Shown here: positions 29,457-36,331 of the stretch, piece after piece
How positions within the stretch are numbered: position 1 is the first letter of the stretch
How the letters are laid out: every line of letters begins with the position of its first letter
Source: a virus
Reading direction: 5' to 3' (one strand)
Length of the DNA stretch: 48,984 bases
IMG/VR virus record: IMGVR_UViG_3300011416_000015
Coordinates: 1-48,984 of that record
Program-made: the position numbers and the translations under genes
Notes under the pieces: generated by a model
Told to the model about the DNA's origin: nothing
Database searches by the model: none
Seen by the model: only the letters and a program-made list of their open reading frames with translations

Positions 29457-29526
29457 GAGGTTAGACAACCGACCTTCGCAACCGGGGCAGTTGCGGCCCA
29501 GCTCGGCTCTTCTCCGTTCTCACCCA

Positions 29527-29563
29527 CCGCCCGAACTTGTATAGCGTGTATACTATCGGGCGG
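29527..29563. terminator. Bidirectional stem between convergent genes
   Basis: CCGCCCGA (29527-29534) pairs with TCGGGCGG (29556-29563), with a second inner stem GTATA-GCGTG-TATAC. It lies between the rightward gene ending at 29456 and the leftward HNH ending at 29663, where termination in both directions is expected. There is no long T-run, so Rho-independent efficiency is uncertain. The rest of 29457-29662 holds no convincing gene. Confidence 0.55.
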
Positions 29564-29662
29564 GCGCTACGGGCGCGGGTGCGGCAGGGCTTGAATCCAC
29601 CGTGCCCGTTCCCTCTCTTCCCGCCGTTCCCCACTCCACTGGATCGAGTCCTTCCCGGTCCC

Positions 29663-30169
29663 CTACTGCTGACGGCGCAACGCGGCAGAGGTCCGACTGC
29701 ACTCCTTGCACATTGACGTTGGGGCGCCGATCGGCTGATATGTCGTGGCTGTTCGTCTCGCATAGAATTCTGACCGCGGCCGAGCGCGCCGACAGCTTGA
29801 GCAGACCGCATCTTGATCGGGATTGCCACCGGCCATTACCACCCTGAATCTCTTGTGCAAGAGCAGGTGATACCCCTGGTCCTGGCAGATCACGAGAGGC
29901 GCTTCGGCTTGCTTCGTCCCATCCGCGTGATGAACGACGGCGCCAAGAGGCAGCGACTTGCCCAGCGCTCGCTCCGCTCGGAGCACATGGATGCGAACGT
30001 TTTTCCGTCCATCCATCGTGGTCGGGTAGCCCTTCCTGTCCTTCGCGCTGTTGTGACCCTTTAGATACCGACGCCACACACCAAAGCGCAGGACGTTTTT
30101 CACGCGCCTATTGACTGGGTTCCCGCAGCCGCACGCGCACGCGGGTGGATTAGTATGCAGATCAGCCAT
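29663..30169 (-). CDS. HNH-type nuclease with CxCGCG finger
   Basis: 168 aa. ACACGCGNPVNRRVKNVLRF opens with the CxCGCG knuckle, and RRYLKGHNS follows at the spacing seen in the gene at 45979. VHVLRAERALGKSLPLGAVV then HHADGTK is the ββα-metal core with its HH. A C-terminal CSSCRRARPRSEFYARR...CKEC ribbon ends the protein. It is the last gene of the late operon before the switch region. It is likely a free-standing homing endonuclease. Confidence 0.78.
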   Translation of the reverse strand: MADLHTNPPACACGCGNPVNRRVKNVLRFGVWRRYLKGHNSAKDRKGYPTTMDGRKNVRIHVLRAERALGKSLPLGAVVHHADGTKQAEAPLVICQDQGYHLLLHKRFRVVMAGGNPDQDAVCSSCRRARPRSEFYARRTATTYQPIGAPTSMCKECSRTSAALRRQQ

Positions 30170-30199
30170 GCGGCACCGCCTCCTAAGCGGTGTTCTTGG

Positions 30200-30418
30200 T
30201 TAGGGGCTCGCGGGCTGCTTCAACGGCTCGCGAGTCCCGTCTATTTTACATCCTCTTCGCGGCAGCAGCGTGACCGGATCCAGGTCCTCGCGACAACAAA
30301 TGCACACGTCCTCGTTGTCGCGGTAGAAACCTGACGATCGTTCCGCCTGCCCGTGTCGGATGAAGGGCACGTGGCATTCCGGACAGAGGATCGTGCGCGG
30401 CTCAATCACCAGCGGCAT
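30200..30418 (-). CDS. Zinc-binding small protein
   Basis: 72 aa. LCPECHVPFIRHGQAERSSG and DVCICCREDL provide two Cys pairs plus His, a typical zinc ribbon. It overlaps the upstream gene by 17 bases. It ends in a polar tail. The function is unknown. Confidence 0.6.
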   Translation of the reverse strand: MPLVIEPRTILCPECHVPFIRHGQAERSSGFYRDNEDVCICCREDLDPVTLLPRRGCKIDGTREPLKQPASP

Positions 30419-30599
30419 CGGCCTGCGCGAGCGCCTTCCGCCGATCGGCGTCCGCGATCACCGCGTCGAGCGCCGCCGTGTCGGCTTCGATCCCGTTCGC
30501 CGCGAGCACGTCCTTGATCTGATTCCACGGCCCGGCGCCGGCCGCGAACACCTGCTGGCCGAGCGCCAGCCACTTCAACGCCGTCTGTAGTTCGTCCAT
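30402..30599 (-). CDS. Small helical protein, 65 aa
   Basis: Starts MDELQTALKWLALGQQVFAA at a TAAATG junction with the upstream gene. It is helical and Ala-rich, ending AQADAAGD. It is part of the post-holin accessory group. No family is recognised. Confidence 0.55.
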   Translation of the reverse strand: MDELQTALKWLALGQQVFAAGAGPWNQIKDVLAANGIEADTAALDAVIADADRRKALAQADAAGD

Positions 30600-31112
30600 T
30601 TACACCCCTCCAACCTTCTGCGCCAACGCCGCCTTCTGCGGCGACGCGGGCATCAACGCGAAGATGCGATCGATGATCGCGGCGATCCGCCCGAGCAGCG
30701 CCGGGACGTCGGCCGACGTGACACCACCAGGCCGCACCGCACGGACCAATCGCGCCACCTGACCATCCAGGTCGAACGCGGTGACAAGCTCGCCGGCGAT
30801 CCGGCGATGCACGTCAGGCGGGACGCAGGCAGGCGGCGCCGGCGCAGTCACGGCGTCACAGACCAGCAGCCGTTCACCGTCCTGCACGGCGCTCAGGACC
30901 GCGTGAACGCTGACGATGCTGACGGTGGCGACGTGTCGCGGACCATGGAGAGACGCGCACGACGCCGACAGCAGCGCCAGCACGATGAGCAATCCAGCCT
31001 GCCGCAGGACGTGACGGCGCCACCCAACGAAGCCCGGGAACAGGCGTGCCGCCTCCGCCTCGTTGAGTCGTCGGTTGGTTTCACGTTGCGCACGGTACCG
31101 GTCGATCTTCAT
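30600..31112 (-). CDS. Membrane-anchored or lipoprotein-like lysis accessory
   Basis: 170 aa starting MKIDRYRAQRETNRRLNEAE, overlapping the holin-candidate stop (ATGA). Residues 38-52 are hydrophobic (QAGLLIVLALLSASC), ending in a Cys in lipobox-like context (LSASC), after an unusual basic 37-residue lead. The rest is helical with a Cys pair (ACVPPD). It could be a spanin-like or periplasmic lysis accessory by position, but this is inference. Confidence 0.6.
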   Translation of the reverse strand: MKIDRYRAQRETNRRLNEAEAARLFPGFVGWRRHVLRQAGLLIVLALLSASCASLHGPRHVATVSIVSVHAVLSAVQDGERLLVCDAVTAPAPPACVPPDVHRRIAGELVTAFDLDGQVARLVRAVRPGGVTSADVPALLGRIAAIIDRIFALMPASPQKAALAQKVGGV

Positions 31113-31375
31113 GGCTTGCCCTTGTCTGCCGCCGCGGCGGCTTTGTTGTCCGCGATTTCCCCAGCGACTCCGGGCGGCAGCGAGGACATCGGCGTGACCT
31201 GGGCGCGCGTCAGCAGCCCCAGGATGATGCCCACAAGGCCGGTGATCGCCGCCTGCTGGGCGCCCGTGATGGGCACGTTGAACGAGATGAGTAGTTGCAT
31301 GAACGCTTGAAATAACGTGGTCCCGCCAGCAACAAGGACCATGACGGGTTCGCCGCCGAGTTTCTTCCAATCCAT
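31109..31375 (-). CDS. Holin candidate (two-helix membrane protein)
   Basis: 88 aa. Residues 10-32 (EPVMVLVAGGTTLFQAFMQL) and 39-58 (AQQAAITGLVGIILGLLTRA) are hydrophobic helices around a short turn, with a basic start and an Ala/Lys tail. This matches small phage holins in size and layout, and it lies next to the membrane-anchored gene and near the SleB hydrolase. Pore formation is inferred from class and context only. Confidence 0.62.
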   Translation of the reverse strand: MDWKKLGGEPVMVLVAGGTTLFQAFMQLLISFNVPITGAQQAAITGLVGIILGLLTRAQVTPMSSLPPGVAGEIADNKAAAAADKGKP

Positions 31376-31390
31376 TTTTGTGGTTCCCTT

Positions 31391-32563
31391 CTACTTCGTG
31401 ATCTCGATGACGCGGATCCCAGGCTGGTCCGCGATGGTGCCGACAGGGCGCCAGCCGCCCCCCCACACGACGCGCGGGTCCGACTTGAGCCCGACGAGCA
31501 CTGTCCATCCCCTGTTCTGAGAAACGAAGCTGTAGGCCCGCACGATGCCGTTGTCGAAGTCGGCGCCGGCGACAGGCGACCCAGCCCAGCCCGCGTTGAT
31601 GAAGTCGAGACGACTGTGGGTATCGATCGCGCGCCAGCCGGCGACGAACGCTTCCGCGCATGCGCGCGTCACTGGACGCAGCGTCCGCGCCCACAAGCCG
31701 TCTTCGGAGTGAAAGACCGTTGCGAGCTCGAAGCCGCGGCTGAGCAGCCCTGCGGCGAAGAAAAACGGCGGATCGTTCCGACGTTGCTTGGTGCCGGTCG
31801 CCCCGCCCATCTGTTCATCGGCGCCAATCATTTCGCCGTTGAACATGGGGGTTCGTTGCGACTCGCGCACTGCCGCGAGTTCGCGCAGGCGTCGGACCTG
31901 GTTCCAGGTGTCCCTGTCGCGGTCAAGGTGCGCGTCATTGAACAGCCCGCCGGCGGTGGGATACGTCCCCTCCGGCGTCGGCTCATCGGTCCCCAGCGGG
32001 GCGCCCAGCGTCCACGGGAGGCCCGCCGGAACGACGCGACGCATCGTCGGCAGGAGCCATCCGACGTCGCTGGCGAGGTCGCTCAGCGAGGGATGGCCGA
32101 TCTCATTGGCCCCCTCCAGGAGCACCCCAGGCCGGCCGCGCAGAACGGCCGCGACTTCGGTCAGGTGGTACTCCACGTCGTAGGCGGGATCCTTGCCGCC
32201 CGTGATGGCACAGCAGTAGAGGCCGAGTCGGCGCCGCTCGAGCGCGGCCAGCAGCCCGGGAAGCGCCACGCGCGCGGACAGCGGGGTCTGGTTGGCGTAC
32301 CCCAGGTGCCCCGCGAACGTACGCACCCCGTTGAAGCCCAGCCCCACGGTGTCGTCCAGGAAGGCGTCGCGTTCGTCCGGAGTCCGCGCCAGCAGCGTGA
32401 GGCCCGACTGGTAGAGCGGGCGGTATGTCCCGGCGGCGGTGACGAAGAACAGCCCGTCGACGCGGATGTCAGCCAGCGCTGGGAGTGCACCGCCGCCGGC
32501 GCGCAGTTGGCTCGCGACCGGAAACCCGATCACAGTTCCACGACCGTGAGGCAGGCCGAACAC
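31391..32563 (-). CDS. Glycoside-hydrolase-like TIM-barrel protein
   Basis: 390 aa. LGFNGVRTFAGHLGYANQTP, GLYCCAITGG, GVLLEGANEIGHPSLSD and NGEMIGADEQ follow the strand order of clan GH-A barrels, with NE (in ANEIGH) as the probable acid/base and a Glu in FNGEM as the candidate nucleophile. It follows the Pro-hinged protein and overlaps it by 34 bases. In phages such proteins degrade surface polysaccharide during adsorption or release. The substrate is unknown. Confidence 0.6.
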   Translation of the reverse strand: MFGLPHGRGTVIGFPVASQLRAGGGALPALADIRVDGLFFVTAAGTYRPLYQSGLTLLARTPDERDAFLDDTVGLGFNGVRTFAGHLGYANQTPLSARVALPGLLAALERRRLGLYCCAITGGKDPAYDVEYHLTEVAAVLRGRPGVLLEGANEIGHPSLSDLASDVGWLLPTMRRVVPAGLPWTLGAPLGTDEPTPEGTYPTAGGLFNDAHLDRDRDTWNQVRRLRELAAVRESQRTPMFNGEMIGADEQMGGATGTKQRRNDPPFFFAAGLLSRGFELATVFHSEDGLWARTLRPVTRACAEAFVAGWRAIDTHSRLDFINAGWAGSPVAGADFDNGIVRAYSFVSQNRGWTVLVGLKSDPRVVWGGGWRPVGTIADQPGIRVIEITK

Positions 32564-33729
32564 TGACCGGCGCGCGCCCCGGTGTACTGCGCCAGCACGA
32601 CCTCCGGACCGCCGGCGCCGAGCTGCCAGCCGGCGAGCTGCTCATTCTCACCCCAGTCGTCCTCAGGCTTCCCGAAGAACTGCTGACAGACGTTGCCGCC
32701 GAACTCCGTCGCGTCGATGCTCAGGAGCGCTCCGGTCGTCTCGTGCGTCGCCTTGAACTTGCCACCGGCCGCCGGCTGCGACAACTCGAACCGGCACGCC
32801 GGATCGGTCTGGTCGGTCCGGTCGAACAGCACTCGACGCCAGCCAGGCCACGGGGCCTTGCCGGTTTCGGCGGGATCAATGCGGGCGAAGTAGACGCCCA
32901 GGCGGAACGCAACAGGCTTTGGAGTCATGAGGTCCTCAAAGGGAACCGCGGGCGGATACGGCCACGGTTCCGGAGACGGCGGCTTGGGTGGTACGGGCGG
33001 TTTCGGGGGTTCCGGCTTGGGCGGCACGGGTGTCGGCGGTTCCGGCGGGATCGGCGGTACCGGTATTGGCGCCGCGGTGACCGGCGGCATGGCGCGGAGT
33101 TCCGCGAACGAGCACCAAAGGATCGTGGCCGTGCGCGTGTCGTAGTTGCAGAAGCCGATCGCGAACGCGTCACCCCTGCGCCGGACGCGGACGTTGCGGA
33201 TCGTGCCGAGCACACGCTCACCAGAGACCTCGAGACGACGCAGGACGCCGTCATCAGCGAACCGGACCTCGGCACCCTGATTCGGCTTGGCGCCCTGCCC
33301 GATCGCGACATCGCCGTAGTCGGTGAACTCGTACAGGCCGCGCGCCGCGTCGACGTAGGTGGCTTCGCACGTCAGGATCGTCCAGTCGTCACGCACGTAC
33401 CGGTAACCCACCGCCGGCGGGACGCTGATGATCGCCGGCTGATCCGCCCCGTCGAAGATGCAGGCGTTCGGCCCGAAGGCCACGCCGAGCGCGGTCCACT
33501 CACCATCCCAGAGCCACGCCCGATCGTCCTGTTGCCCCTGGCAGATGATGCGTCGGCCATCGTCCGCGATCCGGCAGTAGGACGCCGACGTGTTGCCGGG
33601 CGGGAGCGGACGCATGCCCTGATTGGTTCTGACTCCGGAGCCTGGAATGTTGAAAATGAACGCGCCGCCGGGAAGTCCTTCGCAGAACCCTGGCACGTTC
33701 CCGATCCACGTCTCGGTTTCGGTTCTCAT
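32530..33729 (-). CDS. Two-domain protein with proline hinge
   Basis: 399 aa. A propeller-like N-terminal part of repeating aromatic strands (FIFNIPGSG; RAWLWDGEWTALG; YRYVRDDWTILTCEATYVDA) is joined through a Pro/Glu/Lys repeat hinge (residues about 220-260: PPKPEPPKPPVPPKPPSPEP) to a beta-rich C-terminal domain (FRLGVYFARIDPAETG). Such hinges space two domains apart. Its neighbours suggest a surface or cell-wall-binding role. No family is recognised. Confidence 0.6.
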   Translation of the reverse strand: MRTETETWIGNVPGFCEGLPGGAFIFNIPGSGVRTNQGMRPLPPGNTSASYCRIADDGRRIICQGQQDDRAWLWDGEWTALGVAFGPNACIFDGADQPAIISVPPAVGYRYVRDDWTILTCEATYVDAARGLYEFTDYGDVAIGQGAKPNQGAEVRFADDGVLRRLEVSGERVLGTIRNVRVRRRGDAFAIGFCNYDTRTATILWCSFAELRAMPPVTAAPIPVPPIPPEPPTPVPPKPEPPKPPVPPKPPSPEPWPYPPAVPFEDLMTPKPVAFRLGVYFARIDPAETGKAPWPGWRRVLFDRTDQTDPACRFELSQPAAGGKFKATHETTGALLSIDATEFGGNVCQQFFGKPEDDWGENEQLAGWQLGAGGPEVVLAQYTGARAGQCSACLTVVEL

Positions 33730-34187
33730 GGCACGTTGTAGAATCTATGAACGCCGACTATCGCCGCCGGCGTCAGACCAGCAGCCCACTTCGGCGGAGC
33801 AGACATCCAACTCGCGTAGTAGTGATCAGCACCGTTGACGCGGTCCTCTTCGATCGATCCGCTGATGAGACCGTCCGCAATCCAGAGCGCCTGCCGCGGC
33901 CACGGCTTCGCGCCTGACAGGCCCGCTTCGCACCGGGCCAGCAGCATGCGATAGTTCTGTTCCCCGCCCTGCGGGATCCAGCAGGAGAATTGCCACTTGG
34001 CGAGACAGACACCGGCCCACGTATCCGCGAATCGTTTCGGACGCAGCAACCGATTGCGGATGACGCACCCGATCGCGATCTCCCCTTCGATCGGTTCGGC
34101 TCGAGCTTCCGCCCAGATCGTCATGCCGACCACCTGGACGGGCGAAAGCGCCGCCTTGATCTGCGCGTCGTTTGGGTAGAGCGTCAC
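33726..34187 (-). CDS. Cell-wall hydrolase, SleB/Hydrolase_2 type (endolysin)
   Basis: 153 aa. TIWAEARAEPIEGEIAIGCV followed by IRNRL holds the catalytic Glu (in WAEAR) and the family GE..IG...RNR signature. KWQFSCWIP and the C-terminal ADHYYASWM region complete it. SleB-type enzymes cleave the glycan strand of peptidoglycan. It has no signal peptide, so export would need the holin candidate. ATGA overlaps link it to both neighbours. Confidence 0.88.
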   Translation of the reverse strand: MTLYPNDAQIKAALSPVQVVGMTIWAEARAEPIEGEIAIGCVIRNRLLRPKRFADTWAGVCLAKWQFSCWIPQGGEQNYRMLLARCEAGLSGAKPWPRQALWIADGLISGSIEEDRVNGADHYYASWMSAPPKWAAGLTPAAIVGVHRFYNVP

Positions 34188-34453
34188 GGCCCCACCTTTG
34201 GCGCCTGTGCGTTGTCACGCTCCCAGCGATCATGATCGACGATCGACTGCTGGATTGCGTCCAACTGCGTCGTATCCGGTAGGGTGGTAGTGGTGTGCAA
34301 ACGGTCCCCCCAAATCTTGACGAATTGGCGAATGTGCTCCTGGTCCCGACGTATCCGCATCGCGATCACGATCAGCCAAAAACAAACGAACGGCTGGATC
34401 AAGATCTCGATGATCAACAGCCAGCGCAACGTCTCCCGCATCCACGGGCTCAT
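34184..34453 (-). CDS. Small membrane protein, 89 aa
   Basis: Starts MSPWMRETLRWLLIIEILIQ at an ATG overlapping the upstream stop (ATGA). One strong transmembrane segment (residues 11-32) is followed by a basic, helical tail (RRDQEHIRQFVKIWGDRL). It is a possible second holin or spanin part. Position beside the endolysin supports a lysis role. Confidence 0.62.
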   Translation of the reverse strand: MSPWMRETLRWLLIIEILIQPFVCFWLIVIAMRIRRDQEHIRQFVKIWGDRLHTTTTLPDTTQLDAIQQSIVDHDRWERDNAQAPKVGP

Positions 34454-34653
34454 TTCGCCATCCTTTGCACGAGTTGAATCAACGCGGTGATCGCCGAGGT
34501 GTTTTCCTTCACGACCGCCATGAGCATGTCGGACTGTCCCCGCCATGCCTCGGCATTCGACTTCATGTCCTTTCGGTACACGAAGAACATCATCCCGGCG
34601 AGCGTGCCGCCGACGCCGAGACTCCCGAGATACTTCAGGGTGTCCGCGTCCAC
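34450..34653 (-). CDS. Small membrane protein, 67 aa (holin/anti-holin-like)
   Basis: From a GTG two bases after the upstream stop (TAACCGTG): MDADTLKYLGSLGVGGTLAG then MMFFVYRKDMKSNAEAW. One Gly-rich transmembrane helix precedes a polar coiled-coil tail ending in IQLVQRMAK. The Gly-rich helix and short tail recall small phage holin-type proteins. The GTG start is chosen because longer frames run into another gene. Confidence 0.58.
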   Translation of the reverse strand: MDADTLKYLGSLGVGGTLAGMMFFVYRKDMKSNAEAWRGQSDMLMAVVKENTSAITALIQLVQRMAK

Positions 34654-34655
34654 GG

Positions 34656-34871
34656 TTAGGCTTTCGCCAGCCGCGCGATCTCCTGCTTCACGAGCAGGAA
34701 CGACCGCGGCGCCAACGTGAAGTACTCGAAGATCATCTTCGCGCAATCTTCTTTCGTGTGGCAACGATCGCGCTTGAACATATCGATCAGTGCCGCAATC
34801 GCTTCCGCCGACGGCTTCTCCACGGTAGACTCGCAGCAAATCTCCTGGACACAATTGAGCAGTTCTTCCAT
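34656..34871 (-). CDS. Small Cys-containing protein, 71 aa
   Basis: Starts MEELLNCVQEICCESTVEKP, helical, with paired Cys (CVQEICC) and later RCHTKEDCAKMIFEYF. It lies between two membrane proteins of the lysis block. Possibly a regulator or chaperone of that block; no family is recognised. Confidence 0.55.
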   Translation of the reverse strand: MEELLNCVQEICCESTVEKPSAEAIAALIDMFKRDRCHTKEDCAKMIFEYFTLAPRSFLLVKQEIARLAKA

Positions 34872-34873
34872 AG

Positions 34874-35206
34874 CTACTTCGCCCCCCGTCTCGCGTTGTC
34901 GTTTTCCAGTTGCCGAATACGAATCTCGAACGCCTTTCCGGTGACTTCCAACTCACGAATCCGCGAGTCCCGCGTCGTGGCGTCACGCTCCGCGAGCTTC
35001 GTATCGCCCTCCATCTGCTTCGCGATGATGCTCAGGGCGGTATTGATTTCCGCGAACTTACCCTGCATGCCGTACCACTGCGCCGCCAGCGCCAGCACCC
35101 ACACCACAATGGCCGCAACTGTGGTGGCCGAGAATCGCGACTTTTCGACATCCACGGTGCGCCTCTCTCGAGTCCCCGATCGTGCCGAACTCCGACGTGT
35201 CGCCAT
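34874..35206 (-). CDS. Membrane-anchored coiled-coil protein
   Basis: 110 aa. A basic N-terminal 24 residues, then a transmembrane helix (TTVAAIVVWVLALAAQWYG), then a polar helix with heptads (DTKLAERDATTRDSRIRELE). A membrane anchor plus coiled coil matches inner-membrane spanins or XhlA-like phage proteins. No outer-membrane partner lipoprotein is clear. It is the first gene after the intergenic structured element. Confidence 0.62.
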   Translation of the reverse strand: MATRRSSARSGTRERRTVDVEKSRFSATTVAAIVVWVLALAAQWYGMQGKFAEINTALSIIAKQMEGDTKLAERDATTRDSRIRELEVTGKAFEIRIRQLENDNARRGAK

Positions 35207-35238
35207 GAGACTCCCTTTACGTCTAGCAGGGAGGCGCC

Positions 35239-35313
35239 CTAATGTTCCGCCCGGTCGATCCGATAGATCATCGGGGGCGGTTCAGGCGCACTAACCTGCG
35301 TCATCTTCGTCAC
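35239..35313 (-). CDS. Possible mini-gene, 24 aa
   Basis: The frame MTKMTQVSAPEPPPMIYRID then RAEH begins at GTG. It lies in the same frame as the upstream gene after its TAG, so the two are separated by only 15 sense codons. The composition (PEPPPMIYRID) looks coding. No good ribosome-binding site precedes it. It could be a mini-gene, a readthrough tail, or chance within a structured RNA. Confidence 0.35.
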   Translation of the reverse strand: MTKMTQVSAPEPPPMIYRIDRAEH

Positions 35314-35356
35314 GGGCTGTATCCCGTGGTGAGGGGAACCGCCCCCACTCGGATCG
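35256..35356. ncRNA. Self-complementary intergenic element (candidate structured RNA)
   Basis: Three nested stems lie in 101 bases: CGATCCGA/TCGGATCG (35256-35263 with 35349-35356), GGGGGCGGTTC/GAACCGCCCCC (35273-35283 with 35336-35346), and an inner CACGGG-CTGTAT-CCCGTG (35311-35328), with a weaker arm near 35287-35302. The outer two are perfectly complementary. It lies between the tail and lysis genes, a usual place for a processing or attenuating structure. The class is unknown. Confidence 0.55.
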
Positions 35357-35358
35357 AT

Positions 35359-35808
35359 CTACGCCTTCGCGTCTGTTGCCGGATCGAGCTCGAACATCGG
35401 TCCGAACGCGATCAGGTCGTTCCCGGCGATGTCCGGGTAGTCCTTTACCATCTCCCGCGTGATCGGGCCGTACGTGATCGTCGTCTTGACGGCCAGCAGT
35501 TCCTTGACGCGCGTGGTGTACTCGGCCATGTGCTCGCGCTTCACGGCCATGACCGGCGCCGGCCCGCGTTGTGCCCGCTCCGCGCCCGTGGGCGGACGCT
35601 CCTCGCCCAACTCGGCGATCAGTTCGTCCCGTCGCGCCTCGAAGTGCTTGACCTCGGCCAGTGAGAGCCGCTGCAGCTTCATGATGTGATAGCGCAGCTG
35701 CTCGTCGACACGCACCTTCAGCACACTGGAGAACGCGGACTCCTGGTTGCGGTCCATCGTGTGGGCCTGGATCAACTCCTCGTACGTCGCTACGATCTCT
35801 TTCGCCAT
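35359..35808 (-). CDS. Helical tail-associated protein
   Basis: 149 aa starting MAKEIVATYEELIQAHTMDR after AGGAGATTC. It is helical with a Lys/Glu-rich middle (LSLAEVKHFEARRDELIAEL) and later KTTITYGPITREMVKDYPDI. It sits between the secreted protein gene and the structured element. No family is recognised. It ends in TAG followed by an in-frame open stretch. Confidence 0.62.
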   Translation of the reverse strand: MAKEIVATYEELIQAHTMDRNQESAFSSVLKVRVDEQLRYHIMKLQRLSLAEVKHFEARRDELIAELGEERPPTGAERAQRGPAPVMAVKREHMAEYTTRVKELLAVKTTITYGPITREMVKDYPDIAGNDLIAFGPMFELDPATDAKA

Positions 35809-35818
35809 GAATCTCCTG

Positions 35819-36331
35819 TTACTGCGTGGTGACCGTGACGGTATTGCTTTCGGCCATGCGCCCCGTCGAGTCATAGAGCCTCAACTTGATCGTGTGCTGA
35901 TGGTTGCCGATCCAGCCAGGCTGGAAGACGGCCATGTCGACGAGCGACGTCACCCCAACATGCATCGGCACGAAACAGAAACCCTCATACGCCGCGTTGA
36001 CGTCTGACCGGAGGTAGCGATACACGGAGCCAGGCCCCGACTGGACGCTCTGGACGCCGTCGACCACGACCACGACGCGCGCGTCCGGATCCTCACACGC
36101 GAACACCCACCCGTTGACGAACACGACGCCCGGTGACGACTCGTAGGCGGTATCGATGTTCAACCGCATGCGCAGGTCGCCAGTTCCATCCTGCCGACGC
36201 TGGATCGCATCAACTTGTTGCTGCAGGACAAAGAGCATCCGCAGCATCGTCAGCGGTCCGCCCTGCGCCGTCAGGGGGATCGCGACCAGCGCGATCAATG
36301 CGGCGACGATTCCCATACGCAGGCGTCTCAT
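35819..36331 (-). CDS. Exported protein downstream of the fibre
   Basis: 170 aa. A signal peptide (RRLRMGIVAALIALVAIPLTA) precedes a beta-rich domain (VVFVNGWVFACEDPDARVVV; YRYLRSDVNAAYEGFCFVPM) with two Cys. It overlaps the 1304-aa gene by four bases (ATGA). In context it could be a tail-fibre accessory or an exclusion-type envelope protein; neither is proven. Confidence 0.62.
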   Translation of the reverse strand: MRRLRMGIVAALIALVAIPLTAQGGPLTMLRMLFVLQQQVDAIQRRQDGTGDLRMRLNIDTAYESSPGVVFVNGWVFACEDPDARVVVVVDGVQSVQSGPGSVYRYLRSDVNAAYEGFCFVPMHVGVTSLVDMAVFQPGWIGNHQHTIKLRLYDSTGRMAESNTVTVTTQ

